A stretch of DNA of 64,000 nt from DATEDA01 sp963820965 (GTDB lineage Bacteria; Pseudomonadota; Gammaproteobacteria; Burkholderiales; SG8-39). The stretch lies in the NCBI GenBank assembly GCA_963820965.1, contig CAWGCC010000005.1, forward strand, positions 286,049 to 350,048, in the 5' to 3' direction. A program made the translations under genes and the position numbers. Shown here one piece after another: positions 16,455-24,902 of the stretch (position 1 is its first letter; the number at the start of each line of letters is the position of its first letter). The notes beneath the pieces are model-generated. The model was not told where the DNA came from, did not search any database, and saw nothing but the letters and a program-made list of their open reading frames with translations.

Positions 16455-16645
16455 GCCGCTCTCCGCTTGGCTCTCGCCAGATAGAGGCCCAGCGGCAACA
16501 GCGGCAGAACGACAAGCCAGAGAAGATCCACAGCCCCCGCCGCAGCGCCCGTGAGAAACCAGCCTAGAAGGTTGATTGCATAAAAGGCCGCCGGCAGCCA
16601 CCGGCCAGGACGAGTCTCCCGCTTATCGATATGGTCGTTGCGCAT
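16451..16645 (-). CDS. Small two-helix membrane protein, 64 residues
   Basis: A short gene starts with ATG at 16645, seven bases from a strong Shine-Dalgarno (GGAGGCAAG), and ends in a GTGA overlap with the CruF-like gene. The product MRNDHIDKRE... has two hydrophobic stretches (about 18-36 and 41-55) and a basic tail AKRRAA. I do not recognise the family. The excellent ribosome-binding site and translational coupling argue that it is real. It may assist or regulate the CruF-like protein. Confidence 0.65.
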   Translation of the reverse strand: MRNDHIDKRETRPGRWLPAAFYAINLLGWFLTGAAAGAVDLLWLVVLPLLPLGLYLARAKRRAA

Positions 16646-16831
16646 CTTGCCTCCTGCACGCGCGCGAGGCCGGTTAGCGACCGCAGCGGCGATACTTGTA
16701 CTGTAAGCGATCGATGGACGACAATCTTCCGCTTCGGTCTCGAAGCGCGTGCACATCCGCGCTCGTACTACCGGGAAGCGGCATGAACAGAAACGTAGTA
16801 GCAGTTGACCCACGAGAGCCGGAAGACGAGC

Positions 16832-17975
16832 ATGCGCAGCGTGAACATCGACGACCTCATTGAGGACCGCCCGAGCGAGGGCGTGTTCCGCGTACGCCGC
16901 GACGTCTTCCGTGACCCGGAGATCTTCGAGCTCGAGATGAAGCACATCTTCGAGGGCACGTGGGTCTTCGTGGGGCTCGAGAGCCAGATTCCCAGGCCGC
17001 ACGATTTTTTCACGACTCACATCGGTCGTCAGCCGGTCATCCTGATGCGCGACGGGGACGGCCAGATCGGCTGCTTCATGAACACGTGTCGCCATCGCGG
17101 CACGATCGTGTGCCCGTTCATAAGCGGCAATCAGAAGCTACACGTCTGCCGCTATCACGGCTGGACCTACGACAGCAGCGGGCGGAACGTTTCCGTCTCT
17201 CAGCAGCGCGACGGCCAGTATCACGTGTCGTTCACGTCGCAGGATCACAATCTCCTGCGCGCGCCGCGACTCGAGAGCTATCGCGGTCTGATGTTCCGCC
17301 AGCCTGTCGCGCGACGTCGTTCCCCTCGAGCAACATCTGGGGGACGCGCGCGCTTTCATCGACCTCGTCGTCGATCAGAGCCCGCAGGGCCGCCTGGAAT
17401 TCGTGCCGGGCTCGGTGACCTACACTTTCGACGCGAACTGGAAGCTGCAGTTCGAGAATGGCCTCGATCATTACCATTTCGCGCCGACGCATGGCTCCTA
17501 CATCGACCTCCTGCAGGAGCGCGCGAAGACGGCGCCCCCGTCGGGGGTGAGCGCCTCGCAGAAGGACGAGAACGAGCCGGAAGGGCAGGGCAGCTTCAGT
17601 TTCGCGAACGGCCACGCGGTGATCTGGTCCATCCGCAACGTCAAGCGGTTCGGCCGTCCGCTCGACTCCGACGCGCGGTATTTCGACGAGGTCCGCACCC
17701 GCGTGGGGGGCGTTCGCGTCAAATGGATGCTCAGGCAGCGCAACCTGACCATCTTCCCGAACCTCCAGATCATCGACATCACCTCGCTGCAGTTCCGGAC
17801 GTGGCGGCCGCTCGCGCCGGACAAGACCGAGATGACGTCGCACTGCGCGGCTCCCGCCGGGGAGACTCCGGAGGCGCGTCGAGTGCGGATCCGCAACTAC
17901 GAGGATTTCTTCAACCCGAGCGGCCTCGCGTCCTCCGACGACAACGTGATGTACGAATACTCGCAGGCGGGGTAA
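16832..17975 (+). pseudogene. Second Rieske dioxygenase alpha subunit (BenA/AntA-like), frameshifted and 3'-truncated
   Basis: The ATG at 16832 follows GGAAGACGAG. The Rieske motif (NTCRHRGTIVC and HVCRYHGWTY) is intact. Near 17297 the frame breaks: the first frame reads GLMF, then the second resumes at SLSRDVVPLEQHL; one extra C in TTCCGCC explains it. The second half has the iron motif NGLDHYHFAPTH and runs to EYSQAG, where a stop follows at 17975. Relatives continue for some 80 residues beyond this point, so the C-terminus is lost. A scrap of a Bug gene begins at the break, pointing to a recombination junction. No beta subunit or reductase accompanies it. Probably non-functional. Confidence 0.75.
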
Positions 17976-18030
17976 GGCGTGCGGGCGGACCCACCGACAT
18001 CATCGCGCGCCTCGTGGCACAAAATGAACC
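17976..18030 (+). pseudogene. Scrap of a Bug/TctC gene N-terminal region
   Basis: Immediately after the truncated dioxygenase gene the plus strand reads RAGGPTDIIARLVAQ, which is the conserved N-terminal loop of Bug proteins (consensus PGGPTDIIARLVA). Homology then stops. It is too short to be a gene and has no start of its own. It marks a rearrangement breakpoint. Confidence 0.5.
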
Positions 18031-18095
18031 AGCGTCCGAGCGCGCTGCTCCGGAGAACGCAACGCCGCCCGAGCGCTGCCAACGCTTTGCGACCC

Positions 18096-18872
18096 CTAGG
18101 GGTGCGTGCTTCTGGAGATGTCCGTGCCCAACGGGAGCATCTGGGTCCCCGGATCGCGGATCGTCGGCCGTCCCGCCGACGGCACAGGGGCTTGGGCCGA
18201 AGCCGGAGTCTGAGGTCGGGGCAATTCGGCCGCCATCACCGGCGAGGGCACGGCCCTCTGATCCGAGGCCACGGTCTGGGATGCGAGCCCGGCACTGGTG
18301 GTGGTCGCCTCCGGCGGCGCGGGGGTTGCGCGCGGCGCGGCTGTCTGGACGCTTCTGCCTGGCCTTGCGCGGGATCGCGCGCTCTGCGGTTTCGGGGGCG
18401 GAGAGGCTGCGCGTTGCGACGGCTCTTCCTGTGGGAGCTTGACGAGAAGCTGCCCGTTCAATACGCGGTTCTGATCCAGCAGCCGATTCATCTGTCGCTC
18501 GGCGGTGCTCATAAGGTCCCGCGCTTCCTCGATCACCTCGCTCTGCGAGGTGAGCTCGGTGACCAGGCTGCGCTGATATGCGAGCGACCATGCGACTCCG
18601 AGGATCACCAGCGCGCCGGTGACGAGGAAGCGCCAGGAAGGAAGACGAAGGCCACGCCTTCCGCTCCGGGCTCGCAGGAGGATCTCCATGTCGCCCGTCC
18701 GGTCCGGATCGTTCGGGTGCTCCCGCACCCGGTCCAGCTCGTCGCGGAGCTGCTGGTTTTCGCGCCGCATCTTTCTCACGTCCAGGGCATAGACGACGAG
18801 CGCTGCGACGCCGATTGCGACCGGAACGACGATCGTGAGCGCGGGTGCGAGAAAGACCCATCCCCCTTCCAT
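18096..18872 (-). CDS. Membrane-anchored coiled-coil protein, function unknown
   Basis: A 258-residue protein with hydrophobic segments at about 4-28 and about 78-95. A short charged coiled-coil (RKMRRENQQLRDELDRVRE) lies between them, and a second helical region, TSQSEVIEEARDLMSTAERQ, follows. The last 110 residues are rich in Pro, Ala, Ser and Thr (a disordered tail). ATG 18872 is preferred over 18893 because the first membrane helix starts there. I do not recognise a family. It stands alone, with relics on its left and a gene-free stretch on its right. Confidence 0.6.
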   Translation of the reverse strand: MEGGWVFLAPALTIVVPVAIGVAALVVYALDVRKMRRENQQLRDELDRVREHPNDPDRTGDMEILLRARSGRRGLRLPSWRFLVTGALVILGVAWSLAYQRSLVTELTSQSEVIEEARDLMSTAERQMNRLLDQNRVLNGQLLVKLPQEEPSQRAASPPPKPQSARSRARPGRSVQTAAPRATPAPPEATTTSAGLASQTVASDQRAVPSPVMAAELPRPQTPASAQAPVPSAGRPTIRDPGTQMLPLGTDISRSTHP

Positions 18873-19432
18873 ACGACACCGCCTTTCGCGCAATTGCCCG
18901 GTGAGCGTCCAGCGCTCCCGGAACGATGCGCATCGTTTGGTTGCGAGGTGGAAAGAATGAGCGCCTGCGCCGCGATTCGCAACATTTCCGTGGCGCCAGG
19001 GGCCTCCCGGCGTGTAAATACCTACAGTCGTGCAACAGGCGGAGGGCTATCACAGCAATCTGTGGCCCTGGGCTTGGGTCCGCAGAAGCCGGCGCGCGGC
19101 GCGCTGGAGCGCGCCGCGGCGACCCTCGGGAACCGGGTGCACCAAGGCTGGCCTCAGGCAAGGAAGCGGCGACACCAGGACGCGGCGATCGTCTTGCCGA
19201 CGAGGCGGTTTCCTGATGGCGCCCTCGAGTCCCGCGAAATGGGCGCTGCTGCTGCAACGCAGCATGATGACACAGGCATCAAAACCGGGCTGGTCGTTCC
19301 CGAGTTCGCCGCCGCTGCGCCTATCGATCGCGTGCTCCTCGTCGAAGGCGCACTCTGTTGGCGATCGAGAGCCGCTCTCTACCCGCTGTTCTTATCCCCG
19401 GCACGCTCCGGCCGAAGATGGCGGCCTCGCGT
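18873..19432. other. Gene-free stretch with one 10-bp perfect hairpin
   Basis: No reading frame in these 560 bases resembles a protein family or has a convincing start. A perfect inverted repeat with 10-bp arms (19095-19104/19109-19118, loop TGGA) is present without a T-run. It could be the end of a small transcript or chance in G+C-rich DNA. Confidence 0.4.
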
Positions 19433-20542
19433 TCAGCGCGTCTTCGGTGCGAGCTTGCCCTCGAGGGCCTCGATATTGCGCTCGCGGGTCTCGATGTCGC
19501 GCTCGCGCGCGTCGAGGATGTGACGTAGCTGGGCGAGCGCTTTCTCCAAATCGGCGATGCGCTGGCGCGCTGCAAGGAGCGCCCGCTCGCGCGCGGCGAG
19601 ATCGTCGGCCGCGTCATCGCCCCGCAACGTGAGCTGGTCGCTGCGCGGGGCGGGCGCCGGCGGTTTCGCGGCGGCGCCTCGCGCTTCGCGAGCGAGCGCC
19701 GGTGCCTGGCTCGGCGGGCCGGCAGCCACCGCGCCGCCGAGACGCCGGCGGTAATCGTCGAAACCGGCGCGGCTCTCGGCGATGACCCGCTTCGCCTCCT
19801 CGAGCGCGATCGCCGCGCCGTCCTCGGGTGACGGGATGGTGAGGACACTCCCGGCACGCAGCAGGTTGAGGTTGTCGTCGATGAACGCGTGCGGGTTGGC
19901 GCGGAAGATCGCGACGATCATCCGCTCGACCGATGTGCCATCGCGCCGCGTCGCCTGAGCGATCTTCCCCAGCGTCTCGCCGGGTTGCACCTTGTGCGTC
20001 CCTGCGCCCTGCGCGCGCGGTGCGGCAGGCTTGGGCGTCGTGGCGGCCTGCACGCGCGGTGCGGCAGGCTTCGGTGTCGCCGCTTTCGGCAACTCCTCTG
20101 CCACTGGCGGCACAGGGGGCGGCACAGGGGTCACAGCGAGCGTAGGCGCCGTGTCCTCGGGCGTGAGGAGGAACGTGTACTGGCGCAGGATACGCCCGCC
20201 GTTCCACGAGAGCTGAAGCAGGAGATCGACGAGCGGCTGGCTGACCGGCTCGGTCGATGTGAGTCGCAGCACGTAGCGGCCGCTGGCCGTACGCTCGATG
20301 GTTGCCCGGACGATGTCGCTCCGCGGCGACGGCGTCACGTTGGCGCCGAACGCTTCCGGCGGAGCGAGGCTCGCCGCGAGCGAGTCGCGCTCGTCGCCGC
20401 GGATCGCGACGATGTCGATCTCGGCGTTGAGCGGCTCGCCGATCTTGGACAGCACCGTCAACTTGCCGAGGCCCGCCGCGGTGGCGGCGAGTGGCACGGC
20501 GGCCAGCACGGCGAACATGACTTGGCGGATGAGCACAGGCAT
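19433..20542 (-). CDS. FimV/HubP-type LysM protein, short form
   Basis: A 369-residue secreted protein. A signal peptide (about 1-23) is followed by the FimV N-terminal domain LGKLTVLSKIGEPLNAEIDI. A Pro/Ala linker carries two copies of TPKPAAPR. A LysM-like domain begins HKVQPGETLGKIAQ (about 183) and runs through NLLRAGSVLTIP. A C-terminal coiled-coil (about 310-365) closes the protein. Full FimV proteins have roughly twice this length, with a transmembrane helix and a cytoplasmic TPR-like domain; both are absent here, so this one should be periplasmic. LysM suggests peptidoglycan binding, and a polar or type IV pilus role is inferred from the family. The ATG at 20518 would also leave a signal peptide. 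Confidence 0.8.
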   Translation of the reverse strand: MPVLIRQVMFAVLAAVPLAATAAGLGKLTVLSKIGEPLNAEIDIVAIRGDERDSLAASLAPPEAFGANVTPSPRSDIVRATIERTASGRYVLRLTSTEPVSQPLVDLLLQLSWNGGRILRQYTFLLTPEDTAPTLAVTPVPPPVPPVAEELPKAATPKPAAPRVQAATTPKPAAPRAQGAGTHKVQPGETLGKIAQATRRDGTSVERMIVAIFRANPHAFIDDNLNLLRAGSVLTIPSPEDGAAIALEEAKRVIAESRAGFDDYRRRLGGAVAAGPPSQAPALAREARGAAAKPPAPAPRSDQLTLRGDDAADDLAARERALLAARQRIADLEKALAQLRHILDARERDIETRERNIEALEGKLAPKTR

Positions 20543-21822
20543 GACGGCTGCGATTATTTCAGAACCGCGCCGATCCGGGCCGCGCGCGCGTCGGCAATGA
20601 CGCGTGCAATTGTTGCGTGGCGTTTAACCATTTCTGGACTCCAGAGATCGGCGAGGCAATCCATGCAACCCGGCGGCTGCCCATGGACAAGCGCCAAGTT
20701 TGTACCGGATCGCGAACCGCGAGCGCGTCGAGCTTTCACCACAGTTTCGCGATGGCTGCTTCGTGGCCGAAGGGTATCGGCACTCGTGGGCGGCAGCGTG
20801 CGTGCAACTACAACAAGCGCTCGCCAGTGGCCCTCTATCCCGCGGGTGTGATCTCATAAGTTATTGAAAGAACGACAGTTTAAGCCTGAGCAGCAGCATG
20901 AGGGTGAAACGCGAGCGAGCGCTCGGTTCAGTTCGCCCGACCGACGCAACCACTTCATATAGTAGCCGTGATGATGCGTGGAAGTGTCCAGGCATTGGTC
21001 GCGATGTCGGAGTTTTCTTCCGGTAACGTCCTCATTCAAGGATGGATGGCACGTACGAGAGTATGCACGCGTTTGCTTCGCTTGCGTCCCTCGGACCCTA
21101 GCGCCCGCGCGACTGAAGTCCGCCCCCGTCGGGGAAAGACGACACTACCCCTTTGGCAATGCCAGCATCGGGGCAAGTCGGACGCCCGCTTTCCCTCGCT
21201 GCCCGATACGCGAGGATCTCAAGCCCTTTGAACACCGGCACATGCTTTTCCTTGAACGCAGAGTTGCGTCGCCTTCGCGTTCCGTCTTCGCAATCGCCGC
21301 CATCACGTCCTGCTTGCAGCGTCTTCGACCACGTCGTCAGCGGCATGCGGGTGAAGGTTGAAGGTCCATTTGCGCGCCGCTGCATCGGCGGCGCCGCGCC
21401 GCGCGCCGGAGCGCCCGAAGATGCGTTGGCCGCCGACCCCGGGGATCAACGATCAGAACCAGGCGATGGTGGAGGTGATGTTTGCCGTTCCTCCAGCGCA
21501 TCCGTTCGGCTAGGCGTGCTCCGGTCGCGCAGGCTCACGTTTAACGGCATATATCGTGATGTGCTCAATGGACGTCCGCCGCTCGCGTGATGACTCTATG
21601 CAATGCCCCTGCACATCGCGCAGCGCGGCCACGACCGCGAGCCGTGCTTCTTTAGCGAAGAGGACTACATTTACCCCCATTCCTCCGCGTGCGCAATTCT
21701 GGACCGGCACACATAGCCCATGCGAATCGCTCGGATTCGTGTGCGGCTTTGGAGGGCGCCTCACCACCGGCCGGCGAAAGCCGGCCTCTTCATCCGCGGG
21801 GAATGGTAGGCTTCGCGCGACG
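20543..21822. other. Long gene-poor region with a GAAA-tetraloop hairpin
   Basis: About 1.3 kb contains only short, unconserved frames. A neat hairpin GGCCGGC-GAAA-GCCGGCC lies at 21769-21786, followed by TCTTC, 37 bases before the DOMON-like gene. It could end a non-coding transcript or act as a leader structure. Composition is less strictly codon-like than in the flanks. I see no transposase, tRNA or repeat array. Confidence 0.4.
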
Positions 21823-22380
21823 ATGCCGTCCTCGCCGGTCCACTCGGCAGCGCTCACCTGCCATCCCGACGTTCGCAGCCATGCGGTGCATAGCGTCCGA
21901 GTGAGCGTACGGCGATCGCCGGGCGGAATGCTCGCGGTCAGCTATTCGCTCGAGGGAAACCTCGCTCGCCTGCGCGTTCCGGGACCCCGCCCGCCACGCA
22001 TCGCCGAACGGCTCTGGGAGCACACCTGCTGCGAGATCTTCATCGCGCGCAAAGGGCTGGCCGCGTACCATGAGTTCAACCTCGCACCTTCCGGCGAGTG
22101 GGCGGGATACGCGTTTGCGCGCTACCGCCACGGCACGCTCCTTGCGGACGTCGACCTGGATCCCCGGGTCGCGGTGCGCGGCGCTGCGGAAAGTTGGGCG
22201 CTCGACGCCGTGATCAGCCTCGACCGACTCTCGCCGATGCATGTCGACGCCCCGCTTTCGCTCGGGCTTTCAGCCGTGATCGAAGACGATACCGGAGCGC
22301 TCTCCTACTGGGCCCTGCAGCATCCGCAGGGCGGTCCGGATTTCCACCATCGCGAGGCGTTCGTTCTGGAACTCGAATGA
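21823..22380 (+). CDS. DOMON-like domain-containing protein
   Basis: A 185-residue protein with a beta-rich pattern. LWEHTCCEIFIARKGLAAYH, FNLAPSGEWAGYAF and SLGLSAVIEDDTGALSYWAL are typical of bacterial DOMON-like (DOH) proteins, which resemble carbohydrate- or heme-binding DOMON folds. There is no signal peptide, so it is probably cytoplasmic. ATG 21823 is the first start in frame with the conserved region and lies just after the hairpin at 21769-21786. The stop overlaps the DUF1343 start by four bases (ATGA), so the two are made together. The ligand is unknown. Confidence 0.75.
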   Translation: MPSSPVHSAALTCHPDVRSHAVHSVRVSVRRSPGGMLAVSYSLEGNLARLRVPGPRPPRIAERLWEHTCCEIFIARKGLAAYHEFNLAPSGEWAGYAFARYRHGTLLADVDLDPRVAVRGAAESWALDAVISLDRLSPMHVDAPLSLGLSAVIEDDTGALSYWALQHPQGGPDFHHREAFVLELE

Positions 22381-23579
22381 AGTTCGGAATTGATCGCTTG
22401 CTGCAGGATCCGGCGCTGCGAAAGCCGCTGGCGGGCTGCCGGGTGGCGTTGCTCGCGCATCCCGCGTCGGTGACGCGCGATCTCGTTCACTCCCTCGACG
22501 CGCTCGCGGCGCTCGGGGACATCGAGCTCGCTGCGGCCTTCGGCCCGCAGCACGGATTGCGCGGCGATAAGCAGGACAACATGATCGAATCGCCGGACTT
22601 CACCGACCCCGCGCACGGGATCCCGGTCTTCAGCCTCTATGGCGAAGTGCGCCGTCCCACCGCGGCGATGATGGACAGTTTCGACGTTCTGCTAGTGGAT
22701 CTGCAGGACGTGGGCTGCCGGATCTACACCTTCGTCACGACGCTGCGTTACGTTCTCGAGGCGGCCGCCGAACGGGGTAAGCGGGTCTGGGTGCTCGACC
22801 GTCCCAACCCGGTGGGGCGTCCGGTCGAGGGACTCCTGCTGCGCGCCGGCTGGGAGAGTTTCGTCGGCGCGGGACCGCTGCCGATGCGCCATGGCTTGAC
22901 GCTCGGCGAGCTCGCCACGTGGTTCGTGCGCATGCTCCGATTGAACGTGGAGTGCGAGGTGGTGACCATGGAGGGCTGGAAGCCGGCTCGCGCACCGGGG
23001 TACGGCTGGGCAGTCGAACGCGCGTGGGTAAACCCGAGCCCGAATGCGCCCAATCTCTGGATGGCGCGCTGCTACGCCGGAACCGTGATGCTGGAGGGGA
23101 CCACGCTGTCGGAGGGGCGGGGGACGACGCGGCCGCTGGAGCTCTTCGGCGCCCCTGATCTCGAGCCGCGCGCGCTGATCGCAACGATGGAATCCCTGGC
23201 GCCCGGCTGGATGCGCGGCTGCCGGTTGCGGGCTTGCTGGTTCGAGCCCACGTTTCACAAGCACGTCGGCACGCTCTGCGCAGGCATTCAGATCCACGTC
23301 GACGACGCGGCCTACGAGCACGATGCGTTTCGTCCGTGGCGGCTCGTCGCTCTTGCATTCAAGGCCATTCGAGCGCTCCGGCCCGACTACGAGCTGTGGC
23401 GCGACTTCCCGTACGAGTACGAGCACGGGCGTCTCGCCATCGATCTGATCAACGGCAGCGAGCTGTTCCGCGAGTGGGTGGATGACGCCGCTGCTACAGC
23501 GGCCGATCTCGATGCGCTCGCGAAGCCCGATGAGGAGGGGTGGCGCGAGGAGCGGGAGGCGGTGCTGCTTTACCGCTGA
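22377..23579 (+). CDS. DUF1343 protein, NamZ-like exo-beta-N-acetylmuramidase family (GH171)
   Basis: A 400-residue protein with the DUF1343 signatures FGPQHGLRGDKQDN, DVLLVDLQDVGCRIYTF, VLDRPNPVGRPVEG, GTTLSEGRGTTRPLE and CAGIQIHV. Characterised relatives (NamZ) remove terminal N-acetylmuramic acid from peptidoglycan fragments, so a cell-wall recycling or scavenging role is expected. No signal peptide is present on this copy, which favours the cytoplasm. It is translationally coupled to the DOMON-like gene. The next gene, facing it, ends 19 bp away. Confidence 0.85.
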   Translation: MKFGIDRLLQDPALRKPLAGCRVALLAHPASVTRDLVHSLDALAALGDIELAAAFGPQHGLRGDKQDNMIESPDFTDPAHGIPVFSLYGEVRRPTAAMMDSFDVLLVDLQDVGCRIYTFVTTLRYVLEAAAERGKRVWVLDRPNPVGRPVEGLLLRAGWESFVGAGPLPMRHGLTLGELATWFVRMLRLNVECEVVTMEGWKPARAPGYGWAVERAWVNPSPNAPNLWMARCYAGTVMLEGTTLSEGRGTTRPLELFGAPDLEPRALIATMESLAPGWMRGCRLRACWFEPTFHKHVGTLCAGIQIHVDDAAYEHDAFRPWRLVALAFKAIRALRPDYELWRDFPYEYEHGRLAIDLINGSELFREWVDDAAATAADLDALAKPDEEGWREEREAVLLYR

Positions 23580-23598
23580 ACAACGGCACCGCGTTCGA

Positions 23599-24768
23599 CT
23601 AACGCGGGAGCTCGAGTCGAGCCTGTCCCCTCAGGAACTGGATGAGCAGCTTGCTTACCTCCTCCGGCTGCTCTTGCTGTACCCAGTGCCCGGCCCCCTC
23701 CACCAGATGACACCCGAGCATTCGCGTGCAGGCGCCGTTCTGCATCGTCTCCATGTCGCCCGGCTTCTGATGGATCCCCCAGTCGCTCCTTCCCGCGATG
23801 AAGCATGACGGCACATCGATGGTGAGCCCCGAGAACGTCTGGAGCTCGGCGTCGTACTTGCCGGTCGTCCGACACCGGTACCATTGCAGGCCGCCCTGGA
23901 ACCCGGTCCGGGCGTACTCGGCGCTGTAGACGCTGAGCTCGTCGTCGGGAAGCCACTTGCACGCTGCGATCGCGGTCGCAGACGGCATCTCCGGTGCCAC
24001 CGTCTCGGCCATGCCCTGGTCGAGATCCATGATGTAGTAGGTCGGCAGCCTTGCCAGCTCGTCCGCGGACCACGACTTGAGCGGGAAGGGTTTGTTTCCT
24101 TTCCAGTCGGCACTCTTGTAGTGGTAGTAGGCGCGGAGAAACGCGTGGAGACCCTGCGGGCTGTTCCGCATGTCGCCGTCGGCCTCGCGTGTCGAGTAAT
24201 ACCACTGGTAGTGCTTCCGCGGCCGCTTCAGCGCGGCCAGCTCTTCATGGATACCGGCACCAGGGAGGGCGGCGCGCCTTTGCGGTGGATGCTCGGCGGT
24301 GTTGAACGGCAGCGGCGGCGGACCTGCAAACGGCGCGCTCATCAATGCGACCGAGCGGAACACGTCCGGCCGGATGAGCGAGCAGTAAGCTGCGACGGGC
24401 GAGCCAAAGTCGTGCCCGACCACGGCCGCGACTGACCGGTACCCGAGACCCGAGACGAGCCCCAGCGCATCCCTCACCAGGTTGAGAAGACGGAACGAGC
24501 CGAGGTCGCCGTCGTAGTCGCCGTCCCAGCCCGTGGTGCGCCCGTAACCGCGTTGGTCGGGAGCGACCACGTGATATCCGGCGGCCGCGATGGGCAACAT
24601 CACCTTCCTCCAGCTATAGGCGAGCTCCGGGAAGCCATGCAGGAGCAGGATGCAAGGCCGGTCCCTGGCCTCGAAGCCGGCTTCCAGGATGTGCATCGTG
24701 AGGCCGTTGACGTCGTTCACGAAGCGAGAGCGCATGCCGGGAGGGAGAGCGGCGAACGCGAGCGCCAT
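23599..24768 (-). CDS. Alpha/beta-hydrolase, epoxide-hydrolase type
   Basis: A 389-residue hydrolase. The oxyanion-hole motif LLHGFPE, the nucleophile elbow GHDFGSPVA (Asp nucleophile), the cap-domain region HYQWYYSTREAD and the catalytic histidine in GAGHWVQQEQP are all visible. An aspartate nucleophile next to HGFPE points to epoxide or related ester/halide hydrolysis. The ATG at 24768 follows AAAGGGGTCGA and begins the conserved part; the longer frame to 24861 is unconserved. The gene is alone, converging with the DUF1343 gene. Confidence 0.85.
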   Translation of the reverse strand: MALAFAALPPGMRSRFVNDVNGLTMHILEAGFEARDRPCILLLHGFPELAYSWRKVMLPIAAAGYHVVAPDQRGYGRTTGWDGDYDGDLGSFRLLNLVRDALGLVSGLGYRSVAAVVGHDFGSPVAAYCSLIRPDVFRSVALMSAPFAGPPPLPFNTAEHPPQRRAALPGAGIHEELAALKRPRKHYQWYYSTREADGDMRNSPQGLHAFLRAYYHYKSADWKGNKPFPLKSWSADELARLPTYYIMDLDQGMAETVAPEMPSATAIAACKWLPDDELSVYSAEYARTGFQGGLQWYRCRTTGKYDAELQTFSGLTIDVPSCFIAGRSDWGIHQKPGDMETMQNGACTRMLGCHLVEGAGHWVQQEQPEEVSKLLIQFLRGQARLELPR

Positions 24769-24902
24769 GTTCGACCCCTTTCGTGCGGAGAGCTCGGACG
24801 ATCCGGCCGGAGAGTAGACGACTTCGCTCTCTCGCGCCGCGCATGATCGATAGGGACGCAAGCTATCAGCGCAGCGTCAGGCTGCCACGCTGCGACTCGA
24901 TG

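Noticed and set aside
19095..19118. 10-bp hairpin as an intrinsic terminator
   Set aside because: No T-run on either side and no gene ending within reach.
20554..20742. A 62-codon minus-strand frame just before fimV
   Set aside because: No ribosome-binding site, no family resemblance, and composition similar to random frames nearby.
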